Part shown: piece after piece, positions 23,867 through 32,151 of the stretch
How the letters are laid out: every line of letters starts with the position of its first letter
How positions within the stretch are numbered: position 1 is the stretch's first letter
Source of the DNA: Sulfidibacter corallicola
GTDB lineage: Bacteria; Acidobacteriota; Holophagae; Acanthopleuribacterales; Acanthopleuribacteraceae
Length of the DNA stretch: 64,000 nucleotides
NCBI RefSeq assembly: GCF_017498545.1
Contig: NZ_CP071793.1
Span: 4,923,001 to 4,987,000, forward strand
Reading direction: 5' to 3'
Program-made: the position numbers and the translations under genes
The notes under the pieces: model-generated
Database searches by the model: none
What the model saw: only the letters and a program-made list of their open reading frames with translations
Told to the model about the DNA's origin: nothing

Positions 23867-24695
23867 CGCGCTCATTCCTTCAGTACCCAAGGAGCAGGAG
23901 GAACTGAAGGAGTTTTTGGAAGAAATCGACGTCGCCCTGATCGATCCCAATCCGGATCAACCTCGGCAGGTTTTTCACGAGTCACAACTGATCGAACTGT
24001 CCGAATCCATCAAACACAATGGTGTGATTCAACCGATCATCGTGACCCGAGACGGCAATCGCTACATCGTCATTGCCGGTGAACGTCGTTGGCGTGCCAC
24101 CAAACTGGCCGGGTATCCCAAAATTCCGGCGATCATTCGCAATATCGAGAAAGGGCAGATGCTCTCGTTGGCGCTGCTCGAGAACATTCAGCGTCAGGAG
24201 TTGAACCCGATCGAAGAAGCCCTGGCCTATCGAAAGCTGATCGATACCCACGATTTCACCCATGAGAGCCTGGCCAGCAGCCTTGGCAAGAGCCGGGTCA
24301 CGATATCGAATACTTTGCGACTGCTGCGATTGCCGGATGTCATCAAGAACATGATCCAGGACGGCGGCTTGTCGTTCGGCCATGCACGGTGTTTGATCAC
24401 CCTGGAAGACAAGGAAAAGGTCGTCAAACTGGCGCAGCAGTGCGTAGACAAACAGTGGTCGGTTCGCGAACTCGAGAAGCGCGTGGCACTGGAACGGGAA
24501 AACAAAAAGCGCCCGTTGAAATCCAAGAAAGACCCCGTTGTCAAAGAGACCGAGACCCGCTTGCGCCAGTCGATGAAGCACAAGGTCAACATCTCCGGCG
24601 ATTCGAAAAAGGGGAAGATCGTCATTGCCTACGGCTCAGAGAACGAATTCCAGGATCTGCTGTCGTTCCTGACTCGAAACGGTGAAGGAGAGTAG
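23832..24695 (+). CDS. parB: Chromosome partitioning protein ParB (Spo0J)
   Basis: A 287-residue CTP-dependent parS-binding clamp. The N-terminus MAKKLGLGKGLSALIP is the ParA-stimulating segment. The CTPase core includes QPRQVF, VIAGERRWRATKLAG and ENIQRQELNPIEEA. A helix-turn-helix around residues 145-170 (SLGKSRVTISNTLRLLRLP) reads parS. A C-terminal dimerisation region follows. A perfect parS is at 19692-19707. Confidence 0.96.
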   Translation: MAKKLGLGKGLSALIPSVPKEQEELKEFLEEIDVALIDPNPDQPRQVFHESQLIELSESIKHNGVIQPIIVTRDGNRYIVIAGERRWRATKLAGYPKIPAIIRNIEKGQMLSLALLENIQRQELNPIEEALAYRKLIDTHDFTHESLASSLGKSRVTISNTLRLLRLPDVIKNMIQDGGLSFGHARCLITLEDKEKVVKLAQQCVDKQWSVRELEKRVALERENKKRPLKSKKDPVVKETETRLRQSMKHKVNISGDSKKGKIVIAYGSENEFQDLLSFLTRNGEGE

Positions 24696-24700
24696 GGTTT

Positions 24701-25066
24701 ATGGCGGACAACGGTTTCTTGAGTGGCCTGATCATGGAAGGTACGCGCTTCGAAGGGAAGCTGATTTTCAAAAATAAAATGCGTATCGATGGCGAGTTTT
24801 CCGGCGAGATTGTCTCGGAAGACCAGCTCATCGTAGGCAAAAAAGCCTGTGTCGAAGGCAGTATCAAGTGCGGGCAAATGGTCGTGATGGGCGAGGTGAG
24901 AGGTCACATCACCGAGTGCTCTCATTTGCAGATACAGGAAAACGGGAAGGTCTACGGCGACATTCGCGTGGGGATTCTCGAGATAAAACCCGGTGCCATT
25001 TTCGATGGAAAATGCGCTATGATCTCTGACTATCGAACCGAAAAGACCAAAGCAGGGAAGTCATAA
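24701..25066 (+). CDS. Bactofilin (polymer-forming cytoskeletal protein)
   Basis: A 121-residue protein of the DUF583/bactofilin family. A right-handed beta-helix core of short GxI/V repeats (EGKLIFKNKMRIDGEFSGEI, VEGSIKCGQMVVMGEVRGHI, GKVYGDIRVGILEIKPGAIF) has short disordered ends. Bactofilins form non-nucleotide filaments involved in shape, stalks or, in some deltaproteobacteria, ParABS positioning. Placement directly after parB suggests a link to segregation. The stop overlaps the accD start. Confidence 0.9.
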   Translation: MADNGFLSGLIMEGTRFEGKLIFKNKMRIDGEFSGEIVSEDQLIVGKKACVEGSIKCGQMVVMGEVRGHITECSHLQIQENGKVYGDIRVGILEIKPGAIFDGKCAMISDYRTEKTKAGKS

Positions 25067-25923
25067 TGTCTTGGTTTATTAAGAAATCCGCTCCGATTCG
25101 GCGCACCAACGATAAGAAAGTTGAAATTCCTAAAGGCCTGTGGGAGAAGTGTCCAGCCTGTAAGGAGATCATCTACCGCCAGGAGTTGGATCGCAACGAC
25201 AGTGTGTGCCCCAAGTGCGGCTATCACTTTCGCATTTCGCCGGCTGAACGCTTCAATCGCCTGTTTGACGATGAGAAATTCCAAGTCCTTTTCAACGATG
25301 TTCAGCCACAGGATCCCCTGGGCTTCAAAGCGGTCAAGCGATATAAAGATCAGTTGAAGTCTTTGGAGAAACGCGGATTTCAGGAAGAGGCGGTTTGGGT
25401 CGCCCGCGGTCACATCGGTGGTATCGAATCCGTTGTGGGCATCATGGATTTTTCCTTTCTCGGGGGTTCGATGGGCTCGGTTGTCGGTGAGAAAATCACC
25501 CGCGGCATCGAGGCGGCCACTGAAGAAGGATTGCCTGTCATCATCTTTTCATGCAGCGGTGGTGCGCGCATGATGGAAGGGGCTATTTCGTTGATGCAGA
25601 TGGCCAAGATCTCTTCGGCCCTTGCGTACCTTTCCAAGAAGCGTCTCCCGTTCATCAGCGTCCTGACCGATCCCACGACCGGTGGGGTGACGGCGAGTTA
25701 CGCGATGCTGGGAGATCTGAATATCGCCGAGCCCAAAGCCCTGATCGGTTTTGCGGGTCCGCGCGTCATTCAGCAGACGATCAAGCAGGAGCTGCCTCCG
25801 GGCTTCCAGCGTTCCGAGTTTCTGTTGGAGCACGGAATGCTCGATGCGATCGTCAAGCGGAGCGAGCTGAAAGAGAAAATTACCAAGTACCTCCGCTTTT
25901 TTAACTTCACCTACCAAGATTGA
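25066..25923 (+). CDS. accD: Acetyl-CoA carboxylase carboxyltransferase subunit beta
   Basis: A 285-residue subunit of the malonyl-CoA-forming carboxyltransferase. The N-terminal zinc ribbon has four cysteines (CPACKEI…CPKCGYHF). The crotonase-like core includes DFSFLGGSMGSVVGEKI, FSCSGGARMMEGAISLMQM, TDPTTGGVTASYAMLGD and FAGPRVIQQT. The AccA partner is not in the window. accD-folC adjacency is common. Confidence 0.97.
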   Translation: MSWFIKKSAPIRRTNDKKVEIPKGLWEKCPACKEIIYRQELDRNDSVCPKCGYHFRISPAERFNRLFDDEKFQVLFNDVQPQDPLGFKAVKRYKDQLKSLEKRGFQEEAVWVARGHIGGIESVVGIMDFSFLGGSMGSVVGEKITRGIEAATEEGLPVIIFSCSGGARMMEGAISLMQMAKISSALAYLSKKRLPFISVLTDPTTGGVTASYAMLGDLNIAEPKALIGFAGPRVIQQTIKQELPPGFQRSEFLLEHGMLDAIVKRSELKEKITKYLRFFNFTYQD

Positions 25924-26080
25924 GTGCTCTGGAAACCTGTCGAGAATTAAAAAATGCCGTGGGTAGGGTCGAGTAAGCCGTGAAAAACGGATTCTCGTGG
26001 AGTTAACGTGTTGCTTGCTCTAACCCTATCAAAAAGAGATAGTTGGAAGCATCAATCGATGGCTTTCGGAATGTGGGTGA

Positions 26081-27196
26081 TTGTTGAGCCTTTCCCCGGA
26101 GCTTTTACCCGAACCAAAACCGCCGCTGGCCATTTTTGAGCGGAGTCGAGAGTGGGCGAGTTTTCGTCCGACCTTGAATCGGGTGCGCGCCGTGCTCGAT
26201 GCACTGGATGAACCCCACCGAAAGTATCCGCACATTCTGGTAGGCGGCACCAATGGCAAGGGAACCACGGCCACCAACCTCGCTTTCAATCTTCCTGGCC
26301 GAGTCGGTTTGTTTCAATCGCCCCACCTGGTAGACATTCGGGAGCGAATCACCATCGGCGGGGCCTGGGTTTCGGATACGCTATGGCGGCGAGCAGAGGA
26401 ACGAGTGCTCGAGGTAGTACCCGATCCGGAGCTTTCCTATTTCGAGTGGCTGCTCGTTCTCGCGGTAGAGATCTTCCGCATGGAGCGAGTGGATTGGGCG
26501 GTATTCGAAATCGGTTTGGGTGGCCGATGGGATGCCGCGAATGCCTTGGATCCCTGTCTCTCGGTGATCACCAACGTGGGTTTGGACCACGTTGCCATTT
26601 TGGGAGATACACGAGAGGCGATCGCTTCGGAAAAGATAGAGATTGCGCGGCCGGATCGGCCCTTGGTTCTGCCCGAATCGGTCTATCGATTGGATGGGGT
26701 GGCCCAGCGACTTGACGAAATTGGCTGCGTTCCCAGGGTGCTTACAGGAGTGAATGGCTACTTGGGATATCGTCGCTTGGTAGATGTTTCCTTAGATTGC
26801 CTTAGTATTACGAAGTCATCACAGGAATGGATGTCGCTGCCAGGACGTAGAGAAGTTTTAGTACTAGAAGATAAAGTATATTTAGACGGTGCGCATAATG
26901 TGGATGGCTGGTCATCCGTCCTGAACTGGATGCGAGAGTTGGGTGTAGGAAAGATACCGATATTATGTAATCTTTCTTTGGGAAAGAATCCTCGAGAATT
27001 CATGGACATTTTTGATGCCATCGCCGATTCGTACCATTTGTGGCCGATAGGGTTCGAAAAGGAATTACCCAGCCAAAATTGGCCCGAGCATGTGTCCCGT
27101 GTGGACGTCGCGGGGGTTCGAGGCCTGTTGAGGCGACCCGTCCTGGTAACGGGCTCCCTATACCTTGTAGGGGCCTTCAAACGCCTGTTGATGTGA
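26081..27196 (+). CDS. folC: Folylpolyglutamate synthase / dihydrofolate synthase
   Basis: A 371-residue Mur-ligase-family enzyme that adds glutamate to (dihydro)folate. The ATP loop is VGGTNGKGTTATNLAF, followed by LFQSPHLVDIRERI, FEIGLGGRWDAANAL, NVGLDHVAILGDT and the C-terminal DGAHNVDGW. The start is uncertain: TTG 26081 or TTG 26084, with no strong ribosome-binding site. The protein is shorter than typical FolC (420-430), with the C-terminal domain trimmed. It lies 157 bp after accD. Confidence 0.9.
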   Translation: MLSLSPELLPEPKPPLAIFERSREWASFRPTLNRVRAVLDALDEPHRKYPHILVGGTNGKGTTATNLAFNLPGRVGLFQSPHLVDIRERITIGGAWVSDTLWRRAEERVLEVVPDPELSYFEWLLVLAVEIFRMERVDWAVFEIGLGGRWDAANALDPCLSVITNVGLDHVAILGDTREAIASEKIEIARPDRPLVLPESVYRLDGVAQRLDEIGCVPRVLTGVNGYLGYRRLVDVSLDCLSITKSSQEWMSLPGRREVLVLEDKVYLDGAHNVDGWSSVLNWMRELGVGKIPILCNLSLGKNPREFMDIFDAIADSYHLWPIGFEKELPSQNWPEHVSRVDVAGVRGLLRRPVLVTGSLYLVGAFKRLLM

Positions 27197-27285
27197 AGGG
27201 GCCGGTCGCCTCCAGGAGACCCCGAACGTTCACGCCTCTCCCCTCTTCGAAACGAGGCTATCTGGAAAATCCGGCGATCGGTCGC

Positions 27286-27654
27286 TCAGCCTTTGGCGAG
27301 AATCGCGTCGAGTTTGGCGCGCAGGGTTTCGGGCGACATGGGTTTGATGACGTAATTGTTGACACCTGCCTTGAGCGCAATGATGACGTCGTCCTTGGCG
27401 GCCATGGTCGTGACCATGAGAATCGGCGTATTCGCATAAGGGCCTGATTTTACGTTCTTAACGAAAGTAAGACCGTCCATGACCGGCATGTTCCAATCCG
27501 TGATGATCAGGTCCACCCCACCGGCTTCATCGAGGTGTGCGAGCGCCTGTTTCCCGTTCTCCGCCTCCATGACGTCGTGGTGACCGATCTGCTTGAGCGT
27601 GTTGATGATGATGCGCCTCATGGTACTGCTGTCATCGATGACCAAAAATTTCAC
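27286..27654 (-). CDS. CheY-like single-domain response regulator
   Basis: A 122-residue stand-alone receiver: MKFLVIDDSSTMRRIIINTL, phospho-acceptor Asp in LIITDWNMPVMDG, Thr in ILMVTTMAAKDD and Lys in YVIKPMSPETLRAKL. This is the chemotaxis-CheY subtype. It lies downstream of the GAF-PAS gene on the same strand (126 bp gap), which suggests that protein as a functional neighbour. No kinase or flagellar genes are visible. Confidence 0.93.
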   Translation of the reverse strand: MKFLVIDDSSTMRRIIINTLKQIGHHDVMEAENGKQALAHLDEAGGVDLIITDWNMPVMDGLTFVKNVKSGPYANTPILMVTTMAAKDDVIIALKAGVNNYVIKPMSPETLRAKLDAILAKG

Positions 27655-27780
27655 CTTGCCCTCCTGGAGCTGTGATCCGCTGTAACGAGAAAAAGCGCTC
27701 CCGCCGTACGCAACCGATTAGGATTATTTTTCGGACATTTTTTCCCATAACCTGAGTTTCCGTTACCCCGCGCACCCGGG

Positions 27781-28641
27781 TCACGAATTGGAAAGTGCAC
27801 GCATGGCCGAGGTGATCGTTTGAAGGATGTAGCGGTTGCCGTGGATGTCCAAAGAGGTGGCATGGATCACGACTTGAATTTGATAGCCCTCGGCATGAAT
27901 GAAGTTTTTTTGGTAGCGGATCGGCGTTTGACCGATGCCTTGAAGTCGGTCCCGCTCTACTTCACTACCCTCTTCAGGTGTGAAATCCCATATGGATTTT
28001 TTATGAACTTGATTGTCGCGGAAGCCGATCAGAGCGCAAAAACTCGGGTTGGCGTCATAGATGACGCCCTTCTTGTTCATAATGACAATACCGAGTGGTG
28101 ATGCATCGAACAGTTGGCGATTGTAGGTACCTGTTTCGTGTAATACCAAAGCGGATTTTTGGGCACGTATCACTTCAAAACAAAACGTGGAAAATACGCG
28201 ACAAAAATCCAAGTCCCATTGATTGAAAGGTGGCGTGCGTTTGTTGTGCAGGCTGATGATGGCGTGAATGTGATTGTCTTCGTCCGTCAGCGGAAGAATC
28301 ATGAGAGAGCCGTCGTTGTAACCGGCCCAGCCACTGCTGGTGATGTTGTTGTGTTGGGCCACGTCTTCGACGAGGATCGGCGCCCGATTTTCCAGGGCCG
28401 CGTTCAAAGGACTCCCCGCTTTCAGGGGAAGCGGAATCATTTCCGGAACGTGACCGGGGTCCAGCGATTGGCGAAGGCACAATCCACCGCGCTCGAAGGT
28501 AAACAGGCTGCCGCCCTGGGCGTCGGAAATCGCGGCGACCTCTTCGAGCACCACGCGGTAGACCATGGCGTGCGGGCAACGAGCGACGCGCTTGGTGGAC
28601 TGTATCAACTGTTCAATTTGATTGGATCTGGATGTCGTCAT
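27781..28641 (-). CDS. GAF-PAS sensory protein without output domain
   Basis: A 286-residue soluble protein. Residues ~1-155 resemble a GAF domain (VLEEVAAISDAQGGSLFTFE … MILPLTDEDNHIHAIISLHN). Residues ~165-280 form a PAS fold (LFDASPLGIVIMNKKGVIYD, ANPSFCALIGF). No histidine kinase, GGDEF, EAL or HTH domain follows. It may act by protein-protein contact, perhaps with the adjacent CheY-like regulator; that is inference from position only. Confidence 0.8.
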   Translation of the reverse strand: MTTSRSNQIEQLIQSTKRVARCPHAMVYRVVLEEVAAISDAQGGSLFTFERGGLCLRQSLDPGHVPEMIPLPLKAGSPLNAALENRAPILVEDVAQHNNITSSGWAGYNDGSLMILPLTDEDNHIHAIISLHNKRTPPFNQWDLDFCRVFSTFCFEVIRAQKSALVLHETGTYNRQLFDASPLGIVIMNKKGVIYDANPSFCALIGFRDNQVHKKSIWDFTPEEGSEVERDRLQGIGQTPIRYQKNFIHAEGYQIQVVIHATSLDIHGNRYILQTITSAMRALSNS

Positions 28642-29056
28642 GGGGAAAGACCAAAGGCTGCGTCATCGCGAGCCAGGCGATCGGGATGCGCGACGCGCCA
28701 TCGCTGTTTGTCCCACGAGGCGAAACCATGTACGAGATAACTTTAAATAATTTGAAATAATAGATTTAATTGTCACGACCGCATTCGTGGAACGCGCTGA
28801 CATGGAGCCTCGCAAGGGGTGGTTTACTGGAACAATCGGCCGAATCGCCCGGATCATTAGGTGCCGGAGTGTTTTTTGTAACGTGTTCGCTTCTCAGGTT
28901 TTGAAAAAGGGAGGCGTCGAAAGGCACGGGCTCTTGCTAAGATCGCAGGAGATACCGAAGCGGGTTCGGTTCCATTCGCCTCATTCGTATTTGTGATCGC
29001 GGCCTTTCCTATCGATCATAACGCCTTACCGGATAAAGTAGTCCAGGAGATCGTCG
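28642..29056. other. Divergent intergenic region (GAF-PAS / PspF-like activator)
   Basis: These 415 bp carry no supported gene. A GGCAC…TTGCT pair at 28923-28938 resembles a sigma-54 promoter but the GG and GC elements are one base too far apart (11 instead of 10). Confidence 0.4.
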
Positions 29057-30229
29057 ATGACGAAGAATCTCTACCTCAAGCGACAAAACCAAGCGGCATT
29101 GATCGAGAAATACCGCATGTTGGGCGAGTCGGAATCGTTTTTGGACTCCATGCAGCGCGTTTCTCGCGCGGCCAAGGTAAACCGTCCGGTGTTGATCATC
29201 GGCGAGCGCGGCACCGGCAAGGAGTTGGTGGCGGCCCGTCTCCATTATCTTTCGCCGCGATGGCAGCAACCTCGAATCACGATCAACTGCGCGGCTTTTT
29301 CCAAGGACCTACTGGAATCCGAGGTGTTCGGCTACGAGCAGGGTGCCTTTACAGGGGCGACCAAGACCAAGCCGGGCCGTTTCGAGTTGGCGCACCAGGG
29401 GTCGCTGTTCCTGGACGAATTGGCCAACAGCCCGCTGGCTCTTCAGGAAAAGCTGTTGCGGGTCTTGGAATACGGAGAATTCGAGCGGGTGGGCGGCATT
29501 CAATCCCTGCAGGTGGACGTTCGCGTCATTGCCGCCACCAACCAGGACTTGCCCGAATTGTGCCGGCGCCAGAAGTTCAAGGAAGACTTGCTGGACCGTC
29601 TTTCGTTCGAGGTGATCACCCTCCCCCCTCTTCGCGAGCGCATTGACGACATCCCGCTGCTGGTCTCCAACTTCGCGGTGCGCATGGCGCGTGAAATGAA
29701 CCTGCGCAGTGCGCCGCGGTTCAGTCGTCCCGCGATTCTCTCGATGATGGAATACCCTTGGCCAGGCAACGTACGCGAGCTGAAAAATACGGTAGAGCGG
29801 GCTGTGTATCGCAGCGACGGCGAGCCGATCGAAGAAATCGAATTCGACCCGTTCGACTCCCCTTTCCGCCCCGCAAGCACTCCGCCCGCGGATCCCGGAG
29901 TGCCCCGCGTCGATTCGGTGCCGGCGCCGGTACGGCCCATCGAGAGCGGCCCTTCGGTTGCGGCGGTCGCTGGGTCGGAGGCTCCGGAAGTGGATGGAGC
30001 CGGTGTCCCATCGGATGAAGCGCGATCGGACGAGGCTGTCGCGGTCGGTGAGGGCGATCCCTCCGAAGCCGAAGAGGTCACGCTTCCGGCGGCGATCGAG
30101 GCCTTGGAGCGCAAGATGGTCACCCAGGCGCTCGAGAAGACCCTGTTCAACCAAACCCGAGCCGCCGAGGCTTTGGGTGTGAGCTATTATCAATTGCGTA
30201 GAATATTGAAGCGATTGGATTTGCCTTGA
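29057..30229 (+). CDS. PspF-like sigma-54 transcriptional activator lacking a sensor domain
   Basis: A 390-residue enhancer-binding protein that starts almost directly with the AAA+ domain: Walker A GERGTGKE near residue 50, intact GAFTGA loop (GYEQGAFTGATKTKPG), Walker B GSLFLDEL, WPGNVRELKNTVERA. A long acidic, Pro/Ala-rich linker (~265-345) precedes a Fis-type HTH (QTRAAEALGVSYYQLRRILK). With no receiver or PAS domain it is probably controlled by a binding partner, as PspF is by PspA. No partner is seen; ftsEX follows 207 bp later. Confidence 0.87.
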   Translation: MTKNLYLKRQNQAALIEKYRMLGESESFLDSMQRVSRAAKVNRPVLIIGERGTGKELVAARLHYLSPRWQQPRITINCAAFSKDLLESEVFGYEQGAFTGATKTKPGRFELAHQGSLFLDELANSPLALQEKLLRVLEYGEFERVGGIQSLQVDVRVIAATNQDLPELCRRQKFKEDLLDRLSFEVITLPPLRERIDDIPLLVSNFAVRMAREMNLRSAPRFSRPAILSMMEYPWPGNVRELKNTVERAVYRSDGEPIEEIEFDPFDSPFRPASTPPADPGVPRVDSVPAPVRPIESGPSVAAVAGSEAPEVDGAGVPSDEARSDEAVAVGEGDPSEAEEVTLPAAIEALERKMVTQALEKTLFNQTRAAEALGVSYYQLRRILKRLDLP

Positions 30230-30436
30230 GCGGTCCAATCCACCCGTTCGTTTTTCAAATCACGAACCGACGAAATTTCCAGGTGGGTTTAGGTCGGTCT
30301 TGGGTAGAATGGTGGAGCATTTGTTCCCGTGGAATCGGTCCTTTATCGCGATGGCAGGCCACTGATCGGACATAGAACCGACCTGCTGCCCTTTGGGGAA
30401 TTGGCTCGATGGAACCAACCTGAAATCGAGATTTTT

Positions 30437-31122
<686 letters not shown>

Positions 31123-31123
<1 letters not shown>

Positions 31124-32031
31124 TGCTCCAGTTTCTCTACTTCTCCTTTTCCGAGGCGATCACCAGCCTGTGGCGGACCCGTATTCTCAACCTGCTGAGT
31201 CTGGGAACCATCATGTTCGCGATGTTCATTCTGGGGTCCTTCATGTTCGTGGGGCTCAACCTCAAGAAGGTCACCTTGGATTGGCAGGACCAGATTCAAT
31301 TCAACGTATTTCTCAAGGACAGTTGCACCGAGCAAATGGTCAAGGCGATCGACGACCATCTGGCCAACAGCTTCTTCGTGGACACCTATACCTACCTTTC
31401 CAAGACCGACGCGCGCGACCGGTTTCAGGACAACTTCGCGGCCTACAAGAACGTGGTCGACAATTTGGACGAAAACCCCTTCCCTGCCAGCTTCCAGGTC
31501 TTTCTCTTCAAAGGAACCAATCGCGAAACGTTCGAGAGCCTGCGCGAGGAATTGGCCAATTTGCAGGGCATCGAGGAGATCTACTACGACGAAGAGGTCT
31601 TCCAGCGATTGGAGCTGTTCGCCGGCTTGATTCAGCTCTCGGGCTGGTTTTTTGGCGTCATCGTGATCTTCTCGTCGATTTTCACCATATCCAACGTGTT
31701 GAAGCTGACGTTCTTCACCCGCCGCGAGGAAGTGGATATCATGAAGTTGGTGGGCGCCTCGCGGGCCTACATCCGCGGACCCTTCATCGTGGAGGGCGTG
31801 CTGCAGGGTTTGTTGGGTGCCCTGGTGGGCGTGACATTGGTATACATCGGGCATCTGGGCCTCTCGCGCTGGCTGACGAGCAATCCCGAATTCATTTTGA
31901 GCAACGTGGAGCCCGTCTTCCTGCCGTTCAAGTGGGTCCTGTTCCTGGTGGCGGCCGGTGGATTTTCCGGATTGGTAGGCAGCCTGTTTTCGCTGAACCA
32001 GTTCCTGGAAGAGCACATCAGCTACCAGTGA
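31123..32031 (+). CDS. ftsX: Cell-division ABC transporter permease FtsX
   Basis: A 302-residue membrane protein with an N-terminal transmembrane helix (~20-45), a periplasmic domain (~50-165) and three C-terminal helices around 175, 225 and 270. The family motif EEVDIMKLVGASRAYIRGPF is present. It is translationally coupled to ftsE. No terminator was recognised before the convergent gene. Confidence 0.94.
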
Positions 32032-32151
32032 CGGACTATCGGGTCCTTGCACTCGCTACGGTCGAATGGGGCGTGGGAGTTCGTTCTCCGGCTCGTCGCC
32101 GAGCCATGCCACTCTTTTTTCGAGACGGCACGAACCCTTCGGATTCGGTCG

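Noticed and set aside
28922-28938. Sigma-54 promoter (GGCAC…TTGCT)
   Set aside because: The GG and GC elements are 11 bases apart rather than the required 10.
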